Source: Rhizoclosmatium globosum (lineage: Eukaryota > Chytridiomycota > Chytridiomycetes > Chytridiales > Chytriomycetaceae). From it: a stretch of DNA of 64,000 nucleotides. Shown here in pieces: positions 38,203 to 52,800 of this stretch. A program made the position numbers and the translations under genes. The stretch spans positions 372,001-436,000 of the forward strand of contig MCGO01000014.1 in NCBI GenBank assembly GCA_002104985.1, read 5' to 3'. The stretch's first letter is position 1, and the number at the start of each line of letters is the position of its first letter. The notes beneath the pieces were generated by a model. The model saw only the letters and a list, made by a program, of their open reading frames with translations, was not told where the DNA came from and ran no database searches.

Positions 38203-38670
38203 TGTTGGGTTTTGTGTGTCAAGAGAGAACTCAGTTTCTTGCTGCAGACTCCACCCTTCTTATAGGTGTTTCTACTGCCACTTTGGTGTTTACCAATCAC
38301 TGAATGGGTAAATGGTCCTTGTTGTATCAGGCCAATGGGTCAATGGGACCCATTTGTCAACACTGTGATGAAGCGTTCTGATTGGTTGAAAACCATTAAA
38401 TCTTCTCAATCTCTCTGAGCAGCTTGAAAACCAATACTGCTAGATCCAAAAGCACAACCCACGGATGATCAAGGCGTCCCTTTCACTATATCTCCTAGGA
38501 AGATGTTAAGTGTTGTGTCCTTCGAAGCAAGAAGTATGAGTCAAGAAGATGTGTTTTATTTACAATTAAATAAAGATAAATATAAAGAGTTTATATTGTG
38601 ATAATCTCTGTTGACGGAGCAGAGGGATAATGAATCCAACTGGATGTGAATCCAGCCTCGAACATCAACA
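38203..38670. mobile_element. Possible solo LTR or LTR-like fragment at the edge of satellite C
   Basis: 468 bp bounded by TGTTG at the left and CAACA at the right, the inverted ends typical of Copia-type LTRs. It contains an AATAAA-rich stretch (ACAATTAAATAAAGATAAA, about 38560) that could be a polyadenylation region. It ends exactly where satellite C begins (AATACACTGTGC at 38671). No target-site duplication is visible (AGACC left, AATAC right) and there is no coding sequence, so this rests on end motifs only. Confidence 0.25.
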
Positions 38671-40840
38671 AATACACTGTGCGTCTTTGATTAGGAAGTG
38701 TTGGATACAGTGTTCAGCTCAATGAAAAAGCATCAGCATTTTGGCTGATGCTTTGCTGATGCTTTTCTGATGTCTCTCGAACCATAGCCAATACTCCAAA
38801 TGGGTTCTCGTTTTGCAGTTACATTAATACAGTGTGCATCTTTGATTAGGAAGTGTTGGATGCTGTGATTTGCTCAAGGAAAAAGCATCAGCATTTTGGC
38901 TGATGCTTTGCTGATGCTTTTCTGATGTCTCTCGAACCATAGCCAATACTCCAAATGGGTTCTCGTTTTGCAGTTACATTAATACAGTGTGCATCTTTGA
39001 TTAGGAAGTGTTGGATACAGTGTTCAGCTCAATGAAAAAGCATCAGCATTTTGGCTGATGCTTTGCTGATGCTTTTCTGATGTCTCTCGAACCATAGCCA
39101 ATACTCCAAATGGGTTCTCGTTTTGCAGTTACATTAATACAGTGTGCATCTTTGATTAGGAAGTGTTGGATGCTGTGATTTGCTCAAGGAAAAAGCATCA
39201 GCATTTTGGCTGATGCTTTGCTGATGCTTTTCTGATGTCTCTCGAACCATAGCCAATACTCCAAATGGGTTCTCGTTTTGCAGTTACATTAATACAGTGT
39301 GCATCTTTGATTAGGAAGTGTTGGATACAGTGTTCAGCTCAATGAAAAAGCATCAGCATTTTGGCTGATGCTTTGCTGATGCTTTTCTGATGTCTCTCGA
39401 ACCATAGCCAATACTCCAAATGGGTTCTCGTTTTGCAGTTACATTAATACAGTGTGCATCTTTGATTAGGAAGTGTTGGATGCTGTGATTTGCTCAAGGA
39501 AAAAGCATCAGCATTTTGGCTGATGCTTTGCTGATGCTTTTCTGATGTCTCTCGAACCATAGCCAATACTCCAAATGGGTTCTCGTTTTGCAGTTACATT
39601 AATACAGTGTGCATCTTTGATTAGGAAGTGTTGGATACAGTGTTCAGCTCAATGAAAAAGCATCAGCATTTTGGCTGATGCTTTGCTGATGCTTTTCTGA
39701 TGTCTCTCGAACCATAGCCAATACTCCAAATGGGTTCTCGTTTTGCAGTTACATTAATACAGTGTGCATCTTTGATTAGGAAGTGTTGGATGCTGTGATT
39801 TGCTCAAGGAAAAAGCATCAGCATTTTGGCTGATGCTTTGCTGATGCTTTTCTGATGTCTCTCGAACCATAGCCAATACTCCAAATGGGTTCTCGTTTTG
39901 CAGTTACATTAATACAGTGTGCATCTTTGATTAGGAAGTGTTGGATACAGTGTTCAGCTCAATGAAAAAGCATCAGCATTTTGGCTGATGCTTTGCTGAT
40001 GCTTTTCTGATGTCTCTCGAACCATAGCCAATACTCCAAATGGGTTCTCGTTTTGCAGTTACATTAATACAGTGTGCATCTTTGATTAGGAAGTGTTGGA
40101 TGCTGTGATTTGCTCAAGGAAAAAGCATCAGCATTTTGGCTGATGCTTTGCTGATGCTTTTCTGATGTCTCTCGAACCATAGCCAATACTCCAAATGGGT
40201 TCTCGTTTTGCAGTTACATTAATACAGTGTGCATCTTTGATTAGGAAGTGTTGGATACAGTGTTCAGCTCAATGAAAAAGCATCAGCATTTTGGCTGATG
40301 CTTTGCTGATGCTTTTCTGATGTCTCTCGAACCATAGCCAATACTCCAAATGGGTTCTCGTTTTGCAGTTACATTAATACAGTGTGCATCTTTGATTAGG
40401 AAGTGTTGGATGCTGTGATTTGCTCAAGGAAAAAGCATCAGCATTTTGGCTGATGCTTTGCTGATGCTTTTCTGATGTCTCTCGAACCATAGCCAATACT
40501 CCAAATGGGTTCTCGTTTTGCAGTTACATTAATACAGTGTGCATCTTTGATTAGGAAGTGTTGGATACAGTGTTCAGCTCAATGAAAAAGCATCAGCATT
40601 TTGGCTGATGCTTTGCTGATGCTTTTCTGATGTCTCTCGAACCATAGCCAATACTCCAAATGGGTTCTCGTTTTGCAGTTACATTAATACAGTGTGCATC
40701 TTTGATTAGGAAGTGTTGGATGCTGTGATTTGCTCAAGGAAAAAGCATCAGCATTTTGGCTGATGCTTTGCTGATGCTTTTCTGATGTCTCTCGAACCAT
40801 AGCCAATACTCCAAATGGGTTCTTGTTACACAGTTACATT
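38671..40840. repeat. Dimeric higher-order repeat (310 bp, about 7 copies) at the left edge of satellite C
   Basis: The two monomer classes alternate strictly, the GATACAG type near 38715, 39015, 39325, 39635, 39945, 40255 and 40565 and the GATGCTG type near 38870, 39180 and so on, with essentially no differences between the 310-bp copies by eye. To the right the alternation breaks down at about 40845. Confidence 0.85.
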
Positions 40841-43800
40841 AATACAGTGTGCATCTTTGATTAGGAAGTGTTGGATGCTGTGATTTGCTCAAGGAAAAAG
40901 CATCAGCATCTTGGCTGATGCTTTGCTGATGCTTTTCTGATGTCTCTCGAACCATAGCCAATACTCCAAATGGGTTCTTGTTTTGCAGTTACATTAATAC
41001 AGTGTGCATCTTTGATTAGGAAGTGTTGGATGCTGTGATTTGCTCAAGAAAAAAGAATCAGCAATTTGGCTGATGCTTTGCTGATGCTTTTCTGATGTCT
41101 CTCAACCATAGCCAATACTCCAAATGGGTTCTCGTTTTGCAGTTACATTAATACAGTGTGCATCTTTGATTAGGAAGTGTTGGATACAGTGTTCAGCTCA
41201 AGGAAAAAGCATCAGCATTTTGGCTGATGCTTTGCTGATGCTTTTCTGATGTCTCTCGAACCATAGCCAATACTCCAAATGGGTTCTCGTTTTGCAGTTA
41301 CATTAATACAGTGTGCATCTTTGATTAGGAAGTGTTGGATACAGTGTTCAGCTCAATGAAAAAGCATCAGCAATTTGGCTGATGCTTTGCTGATGCTTTT
41401 CTGATGTCTCTCAAACCATAGCCAATACTCCAAATGGGTTCTTGTTACACAGTTACATTAATACAGTGTGCATCTTTGATTAGGAAGTGTTGGATACAGT
41501 GTTCAGCTCAAGGAAAAAGCATCAGCATCTTGGCTGATGCTTTGCTGATGCTTTTCTGATGTCTCTCGAACCATAGCCAATACTCCAAATGGGTTCTTGT
41601 TACACAGTTACATTAATACAGTGTGCATCTTTGATTAGGAAGTGTTGGATGCTGTGATTTGCTCAAGGAAAAAGCATCAGCATTTTGGCTGATGCTTTGC
41701 TGATGCTTTTCTGATGTCTCTCGAACCATAGCCAATACTCCAAATGGGTTCTCGTTTTGCAGTTACATTAATACAGTGTGCATCTTTGATTAGGAAGTGT
41801 TGGATACAGTGTTCAGCTCAATGAAAAAGCATCAGCATTTTGGCTGATGCTTTGCTGATGCTTTTCAGATGTCTCTCGAACCATAGCCAATACTCCAAAT
41901 GGGTTCTCGTTTTGCAGTTACATTAATACAGTGTGCATCTTTGATTAGGAAGTGTTGGATGCTGTGATTGCTCAAGAAAAAGAATCAGCAATTTGGCTGA
42001 TGCTTTGCTGATGCTTTTCTGATGTCTCTCGAACCATAGCCAATACTCCAAATGGGTTCTCGTTTTGCAGTTACATTAATACAGTGTGCATCTTTGATTA
42101 GGAAGTGTTGGATACAGTGTTCAGCTCAATGAAAAAGCATCAGCAATTTGGCTGATGCTTTGCTGATGCTTTTCTGATGTCTCTCGAACCATAGCCAATA
42201 CTCCAAATGGGTTCTCGTTTTGCAGTTACATTAATACAGTGTGCATCTTTGATTAGGAAGTGTTGGATACAGTGTTCAGCTCAATGAAAAAGCATCAGCA
42301 ATTTGGCTGATGCTTTGCTGATGCTTTTCTGATGTCTCTCGAACCATAGCCAATACTCCAAATGGGTTCTTGTTTTGCAGTTACATTAATACAGTGTGCA
42401 TCTTTGATTAGGAAGTGTTGGATGCTGTGATTTGCTCAAGGAAAAAGCATCAGCATTTTGGCTGATGCTTTGCTGATGCTTTTCTGATGTCTCTCGAACC
42501 ATAGCCAATACTCCAAATGGGTTCTTGTTACACAGTTACATTAATACAGTGTGCATATTTGATTAGGAAGTGTTGGATGCTGTGATTTGCTCAAGAAAAA
42601 AGCATCAGCATTTTGGCTGATGCTTTGCTGATGCTTTTCTGATGTCTCTCGAACCATAGCCAATACTCCAAATGGGTTCTTGTTACACAATTACATTAAT
42701 ACAGTGTGCATCTTTGATTAGGAAGTGTTGGATGCTGTGATTTGCTCAAGAAAAAAGAATCAGCATTTTGGCTGATGCTTTGCTGATGCTTTTCTGATGT
42801 CTCTCGAACCATAGCCAATACTCCAAATGGGTTCTCGTTTTGCAGTTACATTAATACAGTGTGCATCTTTGATTAGGAAGTGTTGGATACAGTGTTCAGC
42901 TCAATGAAAAAGCATCAGCAATTTGGCTGATGCTTTGCTGATGCTTTTCTGATGTCTCTCGAACCATAGCCAATACTCCAAATGGGTTCTTGTTTTGCAG
43001 TTACATTAATACAGTGTGCATCTTTGATTAGGAAGTGTTGGATGCTGTGATTTGCTCAAGGAAAAAGCATCAGCATTTTGGCTGATGCTTTGCTGATGCT
43101 TTTCTGATGTCTCTCGAACCATAGCCAATACTCCAAATGGGTTCTTGTTTTGCAGTTACATTAATACAGTGTGCATCTTTGATTAGGAAGTGTTGGATTC
43201 AGTGTTCAGCTCAATGAAAAAGCATCAGCATTTTGGCTGATGCTTTGCTGATGCTTTTCTGATGTCTCTCGAACCATAGCCAATACTCCAAATGGGTTCT
43301 CGTTTTGCAGTTACATTAATACAGTGTGCATCTTTGATTAGGAAGTGTTGGATGCTGTGATTTGCTCAATGAAAAAGCATCAGCAATTTGGCTGATGCTT
43401 TGCTGATGCTTTTCTGATGTCTCTCGAACCATAGCCAATACTCCAAATGGGTTCTCGTTTTGCAGTTACATTAATACAGTGTGCATCTTTGATTAGGAAG
43501 TGTTGGATGCTGTGATTTGCTCAAGGAAAAAGCATCAGCATTTTGGCTGATGCTTTGCTGATGCTTTTCTGATGTCTCTCGAACCATAGCCAATACTCCA
43601 AATGGGTTCTCGTTTTGCAGTTACATTAATACAGTGTGCATCTTTGATTAGGAAGTGTTGGATGCTGTGATTTGCTCAAGGAAAAAGCATCAGCATTTTG
43701 GCTGATGCTTTGCTGATGCTTTTCTGATGTCTCTCGAACCATAGCCAATACTCCAAATGGGTTCTTGTTACACAGTTACATTAATACAGTGTGCATCTTT

Positions 43801-46800
43801 GATTAGGAAGTGTTGGATACAGTGTTCAGCTCAAGGAAAAAGCATCAGCATTTTGGCTGATGCTTTGCTGATGCTTTTCTGATGTCTCTCGAACCATAGC
43901 CAATACTCCAAATGGGTTCTTGTTACACAGTTACATTAATACAGTGTGCATCTTTGATTAGGAAGTGTTGGATGCTGTGATTTGCTCAAGAAAAAGAATC
44001 AGCATTTTGGCTGATGCTTTGCTGATGCTTTTCTGATGTCTCTCGAACCATAGCCAATACTCCAAATGGGTTCTTGTTACACAGTTACATTAATACAGTG
44101 TGCATCTTTGATTAGGAAGTGTTGGATACAGTGTTCAGCTCAATGAAAAAGCATCAGCATTTTGGCTGATGCTTTGCTGATGCTTTTCTGATGTCTCTCG
44201 AACCATAGCCAATACTCCAAATGGGTTCTCGTTTTGCAGTTACATTAATACAGTGTGCATCTTTGATTAGGAAGTGTTGGATGCTGTGATTTGCTCAATG
44301 AAAAAGCATCAGCAATTTGGCTGATGCTTTGCTGATGCTTTTCTGATGTCTCTCGAACCATAGCCAATACTCCAAATGGGTTCTCGTTTTGCAGTTACAT
44401 TAATACAGTGTGCATCTTTGATTAGGAAGTGTTGGATACAGTGTTCAGCTCAAGGAAAAAGCATCAGCATTTTGGCTGATGCTTTGCTGATGCTTTTCTG
44501 ATGTCTCTCGAACCATAGCCAATACTCCAAATGGGTTCTCGTTTTGCAGTTACATTAATACAGTGTGCATCTTTGATTAGGAAGTGTTGGATGCTGTGAT
44601 TTGCTCAAGGAAAAAGCATCAGCATTTTGGCTGATGCTTTGCTGATGCTTTTCTGATGTCTCTCGAACCATAGCCAATACTCCAAATGGGTTCTTGTTAC
44701 ACAGTTACATTAATACAGTGTGCATCTTTGATTAGGAAGTGTTGGATACAGTGTTCAGCTCAAGGAAAAAGCATCAGCATTTTGGCTGATGCTTTGCTGA
44801 TGCTTTTCTGATGTCTCTCGAACCATAGCCAATACTCCAAATGGGTTCTCGTTTTGCAGTTACATTAATACAGTGTGCATCTTTGATTAGGAAGTGTTGG
44901 ATACAGTGTTCAGCTCAATGAAAAAGCATCAGCATTTTGGCTGATGCTTTGCTGATGCTTTTCTGATGTCTCTCGAACCATAGCCAATACTCCAAATGGG
45001 TTCTTGTTACCAGTTACATTAATACAGTGTGCATCTTTGATTAGGAAGTGTTGGATACAGTGTTCAGCTCAAGGAAAAAGCATCAGCATTTTGGCTGATG
45101 CTTTGCTGATGCTTTTCTGATGTCTCTCGAACCATAGCCAATACTCCAAATGGGTTCTTGTTACACAGTTACATTAATACAGTGTGCATCTTTGATTAGG
45201 AAGTGTTGGATGCTGTGATTTGCTCAAGAAAAAAGAATCAGCATTTTGGCTGATGCTTTGCTGATGCTTTTCTGATGTCTCTCGAACCATAGCCAATACT
45301 CCAAATGGGTTCTTGTTACCAGTTACATTAATACAGTGTGCATCTTTGATTAGGAAGTGTTGGATACAGTGTTCAGCTCAATGAAAAAGCATCAGCATTT
45401 TGGCTGATGCTTTGCTGATGCTTTTCTGATGTCTCTCGAACCATAGCCAATACTCCAAATGGGTTCTCGTTTGCAGTTACATTAATACAGTGTGCATCTT
45501 TGATTAGGAAGTGTTGGATGCTGTGATTTGCTCAATGAAAAAGCATCAGCAATTTGGCTGATGCTTTGCTGATGCTTTTCTGATGTCTCTCGAACCATAG
45601 CCAATACTCCAAATGGGTTCTCGTTTGCAGTTACATTAATACAGTGTGCATCTTTGATTAGGAAGTGTTGGATACAGTGTTCAGCTCAAGGAAAAAGCAT
45701 CAGCATTTTGGCTGATGCTTTGCTGATGCTTTTCTGATGTCTCTCGAACCATAGCCAATACTCCAAATGGGTTCTCGTTTTGCAGTTACATTAATACAGT
45801 GTGCATCTTTGATTAGGAAGTGTTGGATGCTGTGATTGCTCAAGGAAAAAGCATCAGCATTTGGCTGATGCTTTGCTGATGCTTTTCTGATGTCTCTCGA
45901 ACCATAGCCAATACTCCAAATGGGTTCTTGTTACACAGTTACATTAATACAGTGTGCATCTTTGATTAGGAAGTGTTGGATACAGTGTTCAGCTCAAGAA
46001 AAAGCATCAGCATTTGGCTGATGCTTTGCTGATGCTTTTCTGATGTCTCTCGAACCATAGCCAATACTCCAAATGGGTTCTCGTTTTGCAGTTACATTAA
46101 TACAGTGTGCATCTTTGATTAGGAAGTGTTGGATACAGTGTTCAGCTCAATGAAAAAGCATCAGCAATTTGGCTGATGCTTTGCTGATGCTTTTCTGATG
46201 TCTCTCGAACCATAGCCAATACTCCAAATGGGTTCTCGTTTTGCAGTTACATTAATACAGTGTGCATCTTTGATTAGGAAGTGTTGGATACAGTGTTCAG
46301 CTCAATGAAAAAGCATCAGCAATTTGGCTGATGCTTTGCTGATGCTTTTCTGATGTCTCTCAACCATAGCCAATACTCCAAATGGTTCTTGTTACACAGT
46401 TACATTAATACAGTGTGCATCTTTGATTAGGAAGTGTTGGATGCTGTGATTTGCTCAAGGAAAAAGCATCAGCATTTTGGCTGATGCTTTGCTGATGCTT
46501 TTCTGATGTCTCTCGAACCATAGCCAATACTCCAAATGGGTTCTTGTTTTGCAGTTACATTAATACAGTGTGCATCTTTGATTAGGAAGTGTTGGATACA
46601 GTGTTCAGCTCAATGAAAAAGCATCAGCAATTTGGCTGATGCTTTGCTGATGCTTTTCTGATGTCTCTCAACCATAGCCAATACTCCAAATGGGTTCTCG
46701 TTTTGCAGTTACATTAATACAGTGTGCATCTTTGATTAGGAAGTGTTGGATACAGTGTTCAGCTCAATGAAAAAGCATCAGCAATTTGGCTGATGCTTTG

Positions 46801-49800
46801 CTGATGCTTTTCTGATGTCTCTCAACCATAGCCAATACTCCAAATGGTTCTTGTTTCCAGTTACATTAATACAGTGTGCATCTTTGATTAGGAAGTGTTG
46901 GATACAGTGTTCGCTCAAGGAAAAAGCATCAGCATTTGGCTGATGCTTTGCTGATGCTTTTCTGATGTCTCTCGAACCATAGCCAATACTCCAAATGGGT
47001 TCTTGTTTGCCAGTTACATTAATACAGTGTGCATCTTTGATTAGGAAGTGTTGGATACAGTGTTCAGCTCAATGAAAAAGCATCAGCAATTTGGCTGATG
47101 CTTTGCTGATGCTTTTCTGATGTCTCTCGAACCATAGCCAATACTCCAAATGGGTTCTCGTTTTGCAGTTACATTAATACAGTGTGCATCTTTGATTAGG
47201 AAGTGTTGGATACAGTGTTCAGCTCAATGAAAAAGCATCAGCAATTTGGCTGATGCTTTGCTGATGCTTTTCTGATGTCTCTCGAACCATAGCCAATACT
47301 CCAAATGGGTTCTCGTTTTGCAGTTACATTAATACAGTGTGCATCTTTGATTAGGAAGTGTTGGATACAGTGTTCAGCTCAATGAAAAAGCATCAGCAAT
47401 TTGGCTGATGCTTTGCTGATGCTTTTCTGATGTCTCTCAAACTATAGCCAATACTCCAAATGGGTTCTCGTTTGCAGTTACATTAATACAGTGTGCATCT
47501 TTGATTAGGAAGTGTTGGATACAGTGTTCAGCTCAATGAAAAAGCATCAGCAATTTGGCTGATGCTTTGCTGATGCTTTTCTGATGTCTCTCAAACCATA
47601 GCCAATACTCCAAATGGGTTCTCGTTTTGCAGTTACATTAATACAGTGTGCATCTTTGATTAGGAAGTGTTGGATACAGTGTTCAGCTCAATGAAAAAGC
47701 ATCAGCAATTTGGCTGATGCTTTGCTGATGCTTTTCTGATGTCTCTCAAACCATAGCCAATACTCCAAATGGGTTCTCGTTTTGCAGTTACATTAATACA
47801 GTGTGCATCTTTGATTAGGAAGTGTTGGATACAGTGTTCAGCTCAATGAAAAAGCATCAGCAATTTGGCTGATGCTTTGCTGATGCTTTTCTGATGTCTC
47901 TCAAACCATAGCCAATACTCCAAATGGGTTCTGTTTTGCAGTTACATTAATACAGTGTGCATCTTTGATTAGGAAGTGTTGGATACAGTGTTCAGCTCAA
48001 TGAAAAAGCATCAGCAATTTGGCTGATGCTTTGCTGATGCTTTTCTGATGTCTCTCAAACCATAGCCAATACTCCAAATGGGTTCTCGTTTTGCAGTTAC
48101 ATTAATACAGTGTGCATCTTTGATTAGGAAGTGTTGGATACAGTGTTCAGCTCAATGAAAAAGCATCAGCAATTTGGCTGATGCTTTGCTGATGCTTTTC
48201 TGATGTCTCTCAACCATAGCCAATACTCCAAATGGGTTCTCGTTTTGCAGTTACATTAATACAGTGTGCATCTTTGATTAGGAAGTGTTGGATACAGTGT
48301 TCAGCTCAATGAAAAAGCATCAGCAATTTGGCTGATGCTTTGCTGATGCTTTTCTGATGTCTCTCAAACCATAGCCAATACTCCAAATGGGTTCTCGTTT
48401 TGCAGTTACATTAATACAGTGTGCATCTTTGATTAGGAAGTGTTGGATACAGTGTTCAGCTCAATGAAAAAGCATCAGCAATTTGGCTGATGCTTTGCTG
48501 ATGCTTTTCTGATGTCTCTCAAACCATAGCCAATACTCCAAATGGGTTCTCGTTTTGCAGTTACATTAATACAGTGTGCATCTTTGATTAGGAAGTGTTG
48601 GATACAGTGTTCAGCTCAATGAAAAAGCATCAGCAATTTGGCTGATGCTTTGCTGATGCTTTTCTGATGTCTCTCAACCATAGCCAATACTCCAAATGGG
48701 TTCTCGTTTGCAGTTACATTAATACAGTGTGCATCTTTGATTAGGAAGTGTTGGATACAGTGTTCAGCTCAATGAAAAAGCATCAGCAATTTGGCTGATG
48801 CTTTGCTGATGCTTTTCTGATGTCTCTCAAACCATAGCCAATACTCCAAATGGGTTCTCGTTTGCAGTTACATTAATACAGTGTGCATCTTTGATTAGGA
48901 AGTGTTGGATACAGTGTTCAGCTCAATGAAAAAGCATCAGCAATTTGGCTGATGCTTTGCTGATGCTTTTCTGATGTCTCTCAAACCATAGCCAATACTC
49001 CAAATGGGTTCTCGTTTTGCAGTTACATTAATACAGTGTGCATCTTTGATTAGGAAGTGTTGGATACAGTGTTCAGCTCAATGAAAAAGCATCAGCAATT
49101 GGCTGATGCTTTGCTGATGCTTTTCTGATGTCTCTCAAACCATAGCCAATACTCCAAATGGGTTCTCGTTTTGCAGTTACATTAATACAGTGTGCATCTT
49201 TGATTAGGAAGTGTTGGATACAGTGTTCAGCTCAATGAAAAAGCATCAGCAATTTGGCTGATGCTTTGCTGATGCTTTTCTGATGTCTCTCAAACCATAG
49301 CCAATACTCCAAATGGGTTCTCGTTTTGCAGTTACATTAATACAGTGTGCATCTTTGATTAGGAAGTGTTGGATACAGTGTTCAGCTCAATGAAAAAGCA
49401 TCAGCAATTTGGCTGATGCTTTGCTGATGCTTTTCTGATGTCTCTCAAACCATAGCCAATACTCCAAATGGGTTCTCGTTTTGCAGTTACATTAATACAG
49501 TGTGCATCTTTGATTAGGAAGTGTTGGATACAGTGTTCAGCTCAATGAAAAAGCATCAGCAATTTGGCTGATGCTTTGCTGATGCTTTTCTGATGTCTCT
49601 CAAACCATAGCCAATACTCCAAATGGGTTCTCGTTTTGCAGTTACATTAATACAGTGTGCATCTTTGATTAGGAAGTGTTGGATACAGTGTTCAGCTCAA
49701 TGAAAAAGCATCAGCAATTTGGCTGATGCTTTGCTGATGCTTTTCTGATGTCTCTCAAACCATAGCCAATACTCCAAATGGGTTCTCGTTTTGCAGTTAC

Positions 49801-52800
49801 ATTAATACAGTGTGCATCTTTGATTAGGAAGTGTTGGATACAGTGTTCAGCTCAATGAAAAAGCATCAGCAATTTGGCTGATGCTTTGCTGATGCTTTTC
49901 TGATGTCTCTCAAACCATAGCCAATACTCCAAATGGGTTCTCGTTTGCCAGTTACATTAATACAGTGTGCATCTTTGATTAGGAAGTGTTGGATACAGTG
50001 TTCAGCTCAATAAAAAAGCATCAGCAATTTGGCTGATGCTTTGCTGATGCTTTTCTGATGTCTCTCAAACCATAGCCAATACTCCAAATGGGTTCTCGTT
50101 TGCAGTTACATTAATACAGTGTGCATCTTTGATTAGGAAGTGTTGGATACAGTGTTCAGCTCAATGAAAAAGCATCAGCAATTTGGCTGATGCTTTGCTG
50201 ATGCTTTTCTGATGTCTCTCAAACCATAGCCAATACTCCAAATGGGTTCTCGTTTTCAGTTACATTAATACAGTGTGCATCTTTGATTAGGAAGTGTTGG
50301 ATGCTGTGATTTGCTCAAGAAAAAGCATCAGCAATTTGGCTGATGCTTTGCTGATGCTTTTCTGATGTCTCTCAAACCATAGCCAATACTCCAAATGGGT
50401 TCTCGTTTTGCAGTTACATTAATACAGTGTGCATCTTTGATTAGGAAGTGTTGGATACAGTGTTCAGCTCAATGAAAAAGCATCAGCAATTTGGCTGATG
50501 CTTTGCTGATGCTTTTCTGATGTCTCTCAAACCATAGCCAATACTCCAAATGGGTTCTCGTTTTGCAGTTACATTAATACAGTGTGCATCTTTGATTAGG
50601 AAGTGTTGGATACAGTGTTCAGCTCAATGAAAAAGCATCAGCAATTTGGCTGATGCTTTGCTGATGCTTTTCTGATGTCTCTCAAACCATAGCCAATACT
50701 CCAAATGGGTTCTTGTTACACAGTTACATTAATACAGTGTGCATCTTTGATTAGGAAGTGTTGGATACAGTGTTCACTCAATAAAAAAGCATCAGCAATT
50801 TGGCTGATGCTTTGCTGATGCTTTTCTGATGTCTCTCAAACCATAGCCAATACTCCAAATGGGTTCTCGTTTTGCAGTTACATTAATACAGTGTGCATCT
50901 TTGATTAGGAAGTGTTGGATACAGTGTTCAGCTCAATGAAAAAGCATCAGCAATTTGGCTGATGCTTTGCTGATGCTTTTCTGATGTCTCTCAAACCATA
51001 GCCAATACTCCAAATGGGTTCTCGTTTGCAGTTACATTAATACAGTGTGCATCTTTGATTAGGAAGTGTTGGATACAGTGTTCAGCTCAATAAAAAAGCA
51101 TCAGCAATTTGGCTGATGCTTTGCTGATGCTTTTCTGATGTCTCTCAAACCATAGCCAATACTCCAAATGGGTTCTCGTTTTGCAGTTACATTAATACAG
51201 TGTGCATCTTTGATTAGGAAGTGTTGGATACAGTGTTCAGCTCAATGAAAAAGCATCAGCAATTTGGCTGATGCTTTGCTGATGCTTTTCTGATGTCTCT
51301 CAAACCATAGCCAATACTCCAAATGGGTTCTCGTTTTGCAGTTACATTAATACAGTGTGCATCTTTGATTAGGAAGTGTTGGATACAGTGTTCAGCTCAA
51401 TGAAAAAGCATCAGCAATTTGGCTGATGCTTTGCTGATGCTTTTCTGATGTCTCTCAAACCATAGCCAATACTCCAAATGGGTTCTCGTTTTGCAGTTAC
51501 ATTAATACAGTGTGCATCTTTGATTAGGAAGTGTTGGATACAGTGTTCAGCTCAATGAAAAAGCATCAGCAATTTGGCTGATGCTTTGCTGATGCTTTTC
51601 TGATGTCTCTCAACCATAGCCAATACTCCAAATGGGTTCTCGTTTTGCAGTTACATTAATACAGTGTGCATCTTTGATTAGGAAGTGTTGGATACAGTGT
51701 TCAGCTCAATGAAAAAGCATCAGCAATTTGGCTGATGCTTTGCTGATGCTTTTCTGATGTCTCTCAAACCATAGCCAATACTCCAAATGGGTTCTCGTTT
51801 TGCAGTTACATTAATACAGTGTGCATCTTTGATTAGGAAGTGTTGGATACAGTGTTCAGCTCAATGAAAAAGCATCAGCAATTTGGCTGATGCTTTGCTG
51901 ATGCTTTTCTGATGTCTCTCGAACCATAGCCAATACTCCAAATGGGTTCTGTTTCCAGTTACATTAATACAGTGTGCATCTTTGATTAGGAAGTGTTGGA
52001 TCAGTGTTAGCTCAAGAAAAAGAATCAGCATTTGGCTGATGCTTTGCTGATGCTTTTCTGATGTCTCTCGAACCATAGCCAATACTCCAAATGGGTTCTC
52101 GTTTTCCAGTTACATTAATACAGTGTGCATCTTTGATTAGGAAGTGTTGGATGCTGTGATTTGCTCAAGAAAAAAGAATCAGCATTTTGGCTGATGCTTT
52201 GCTGATGCTTTTCTGATGTCTCTCGAACCATAGCCAATACTCCAAATGGGTTCTCGTTTTGCAGTTACATTAATACAGTGTGCATCTTTGATTAGGAAGT
52301 GTTGGATACAGTGTTCAGCTCAATGAAAAAGCATCAGCAATTTGGCTGATGCTTTGCTGATGCTTTTCTGATGTCTCTCAAACCATAGCCAATACTCCAA
52401 ATGGGTTCTCGTTTGCCAGTTACATTAATACAGTGTGCATCTTTGATTAGGAAGTGTTGGATCTGTGTTTGCTCAAGAAAAAGCATCAGCAATTTGGCTG
52501 ATGCTTTGCTGATGCTTTTCTGATGTCTCTCAAACCATAGCCAATACTCCAAATGGGTTCTCGTTTTGCCAGTTACATTAATACAGTGTGCATCTTTGAT
52601 TAGGAAGTGTTGGATGCTGTGATTTGCTCAAGAAAAAAGAATCAGCATTTGGCTGATGCTTTGCTGATGCTTTTCTGATGTCTCTCAACCATAGCCAATA
52701 CTCCAAATGGGTTCTTGTTACCAGTTACATTAATACAGTGTGCATCTTTGATTAGGAAGTGTTGGATACAGTGTTCAGCTCAATGAAAAAGCATCAGCAA

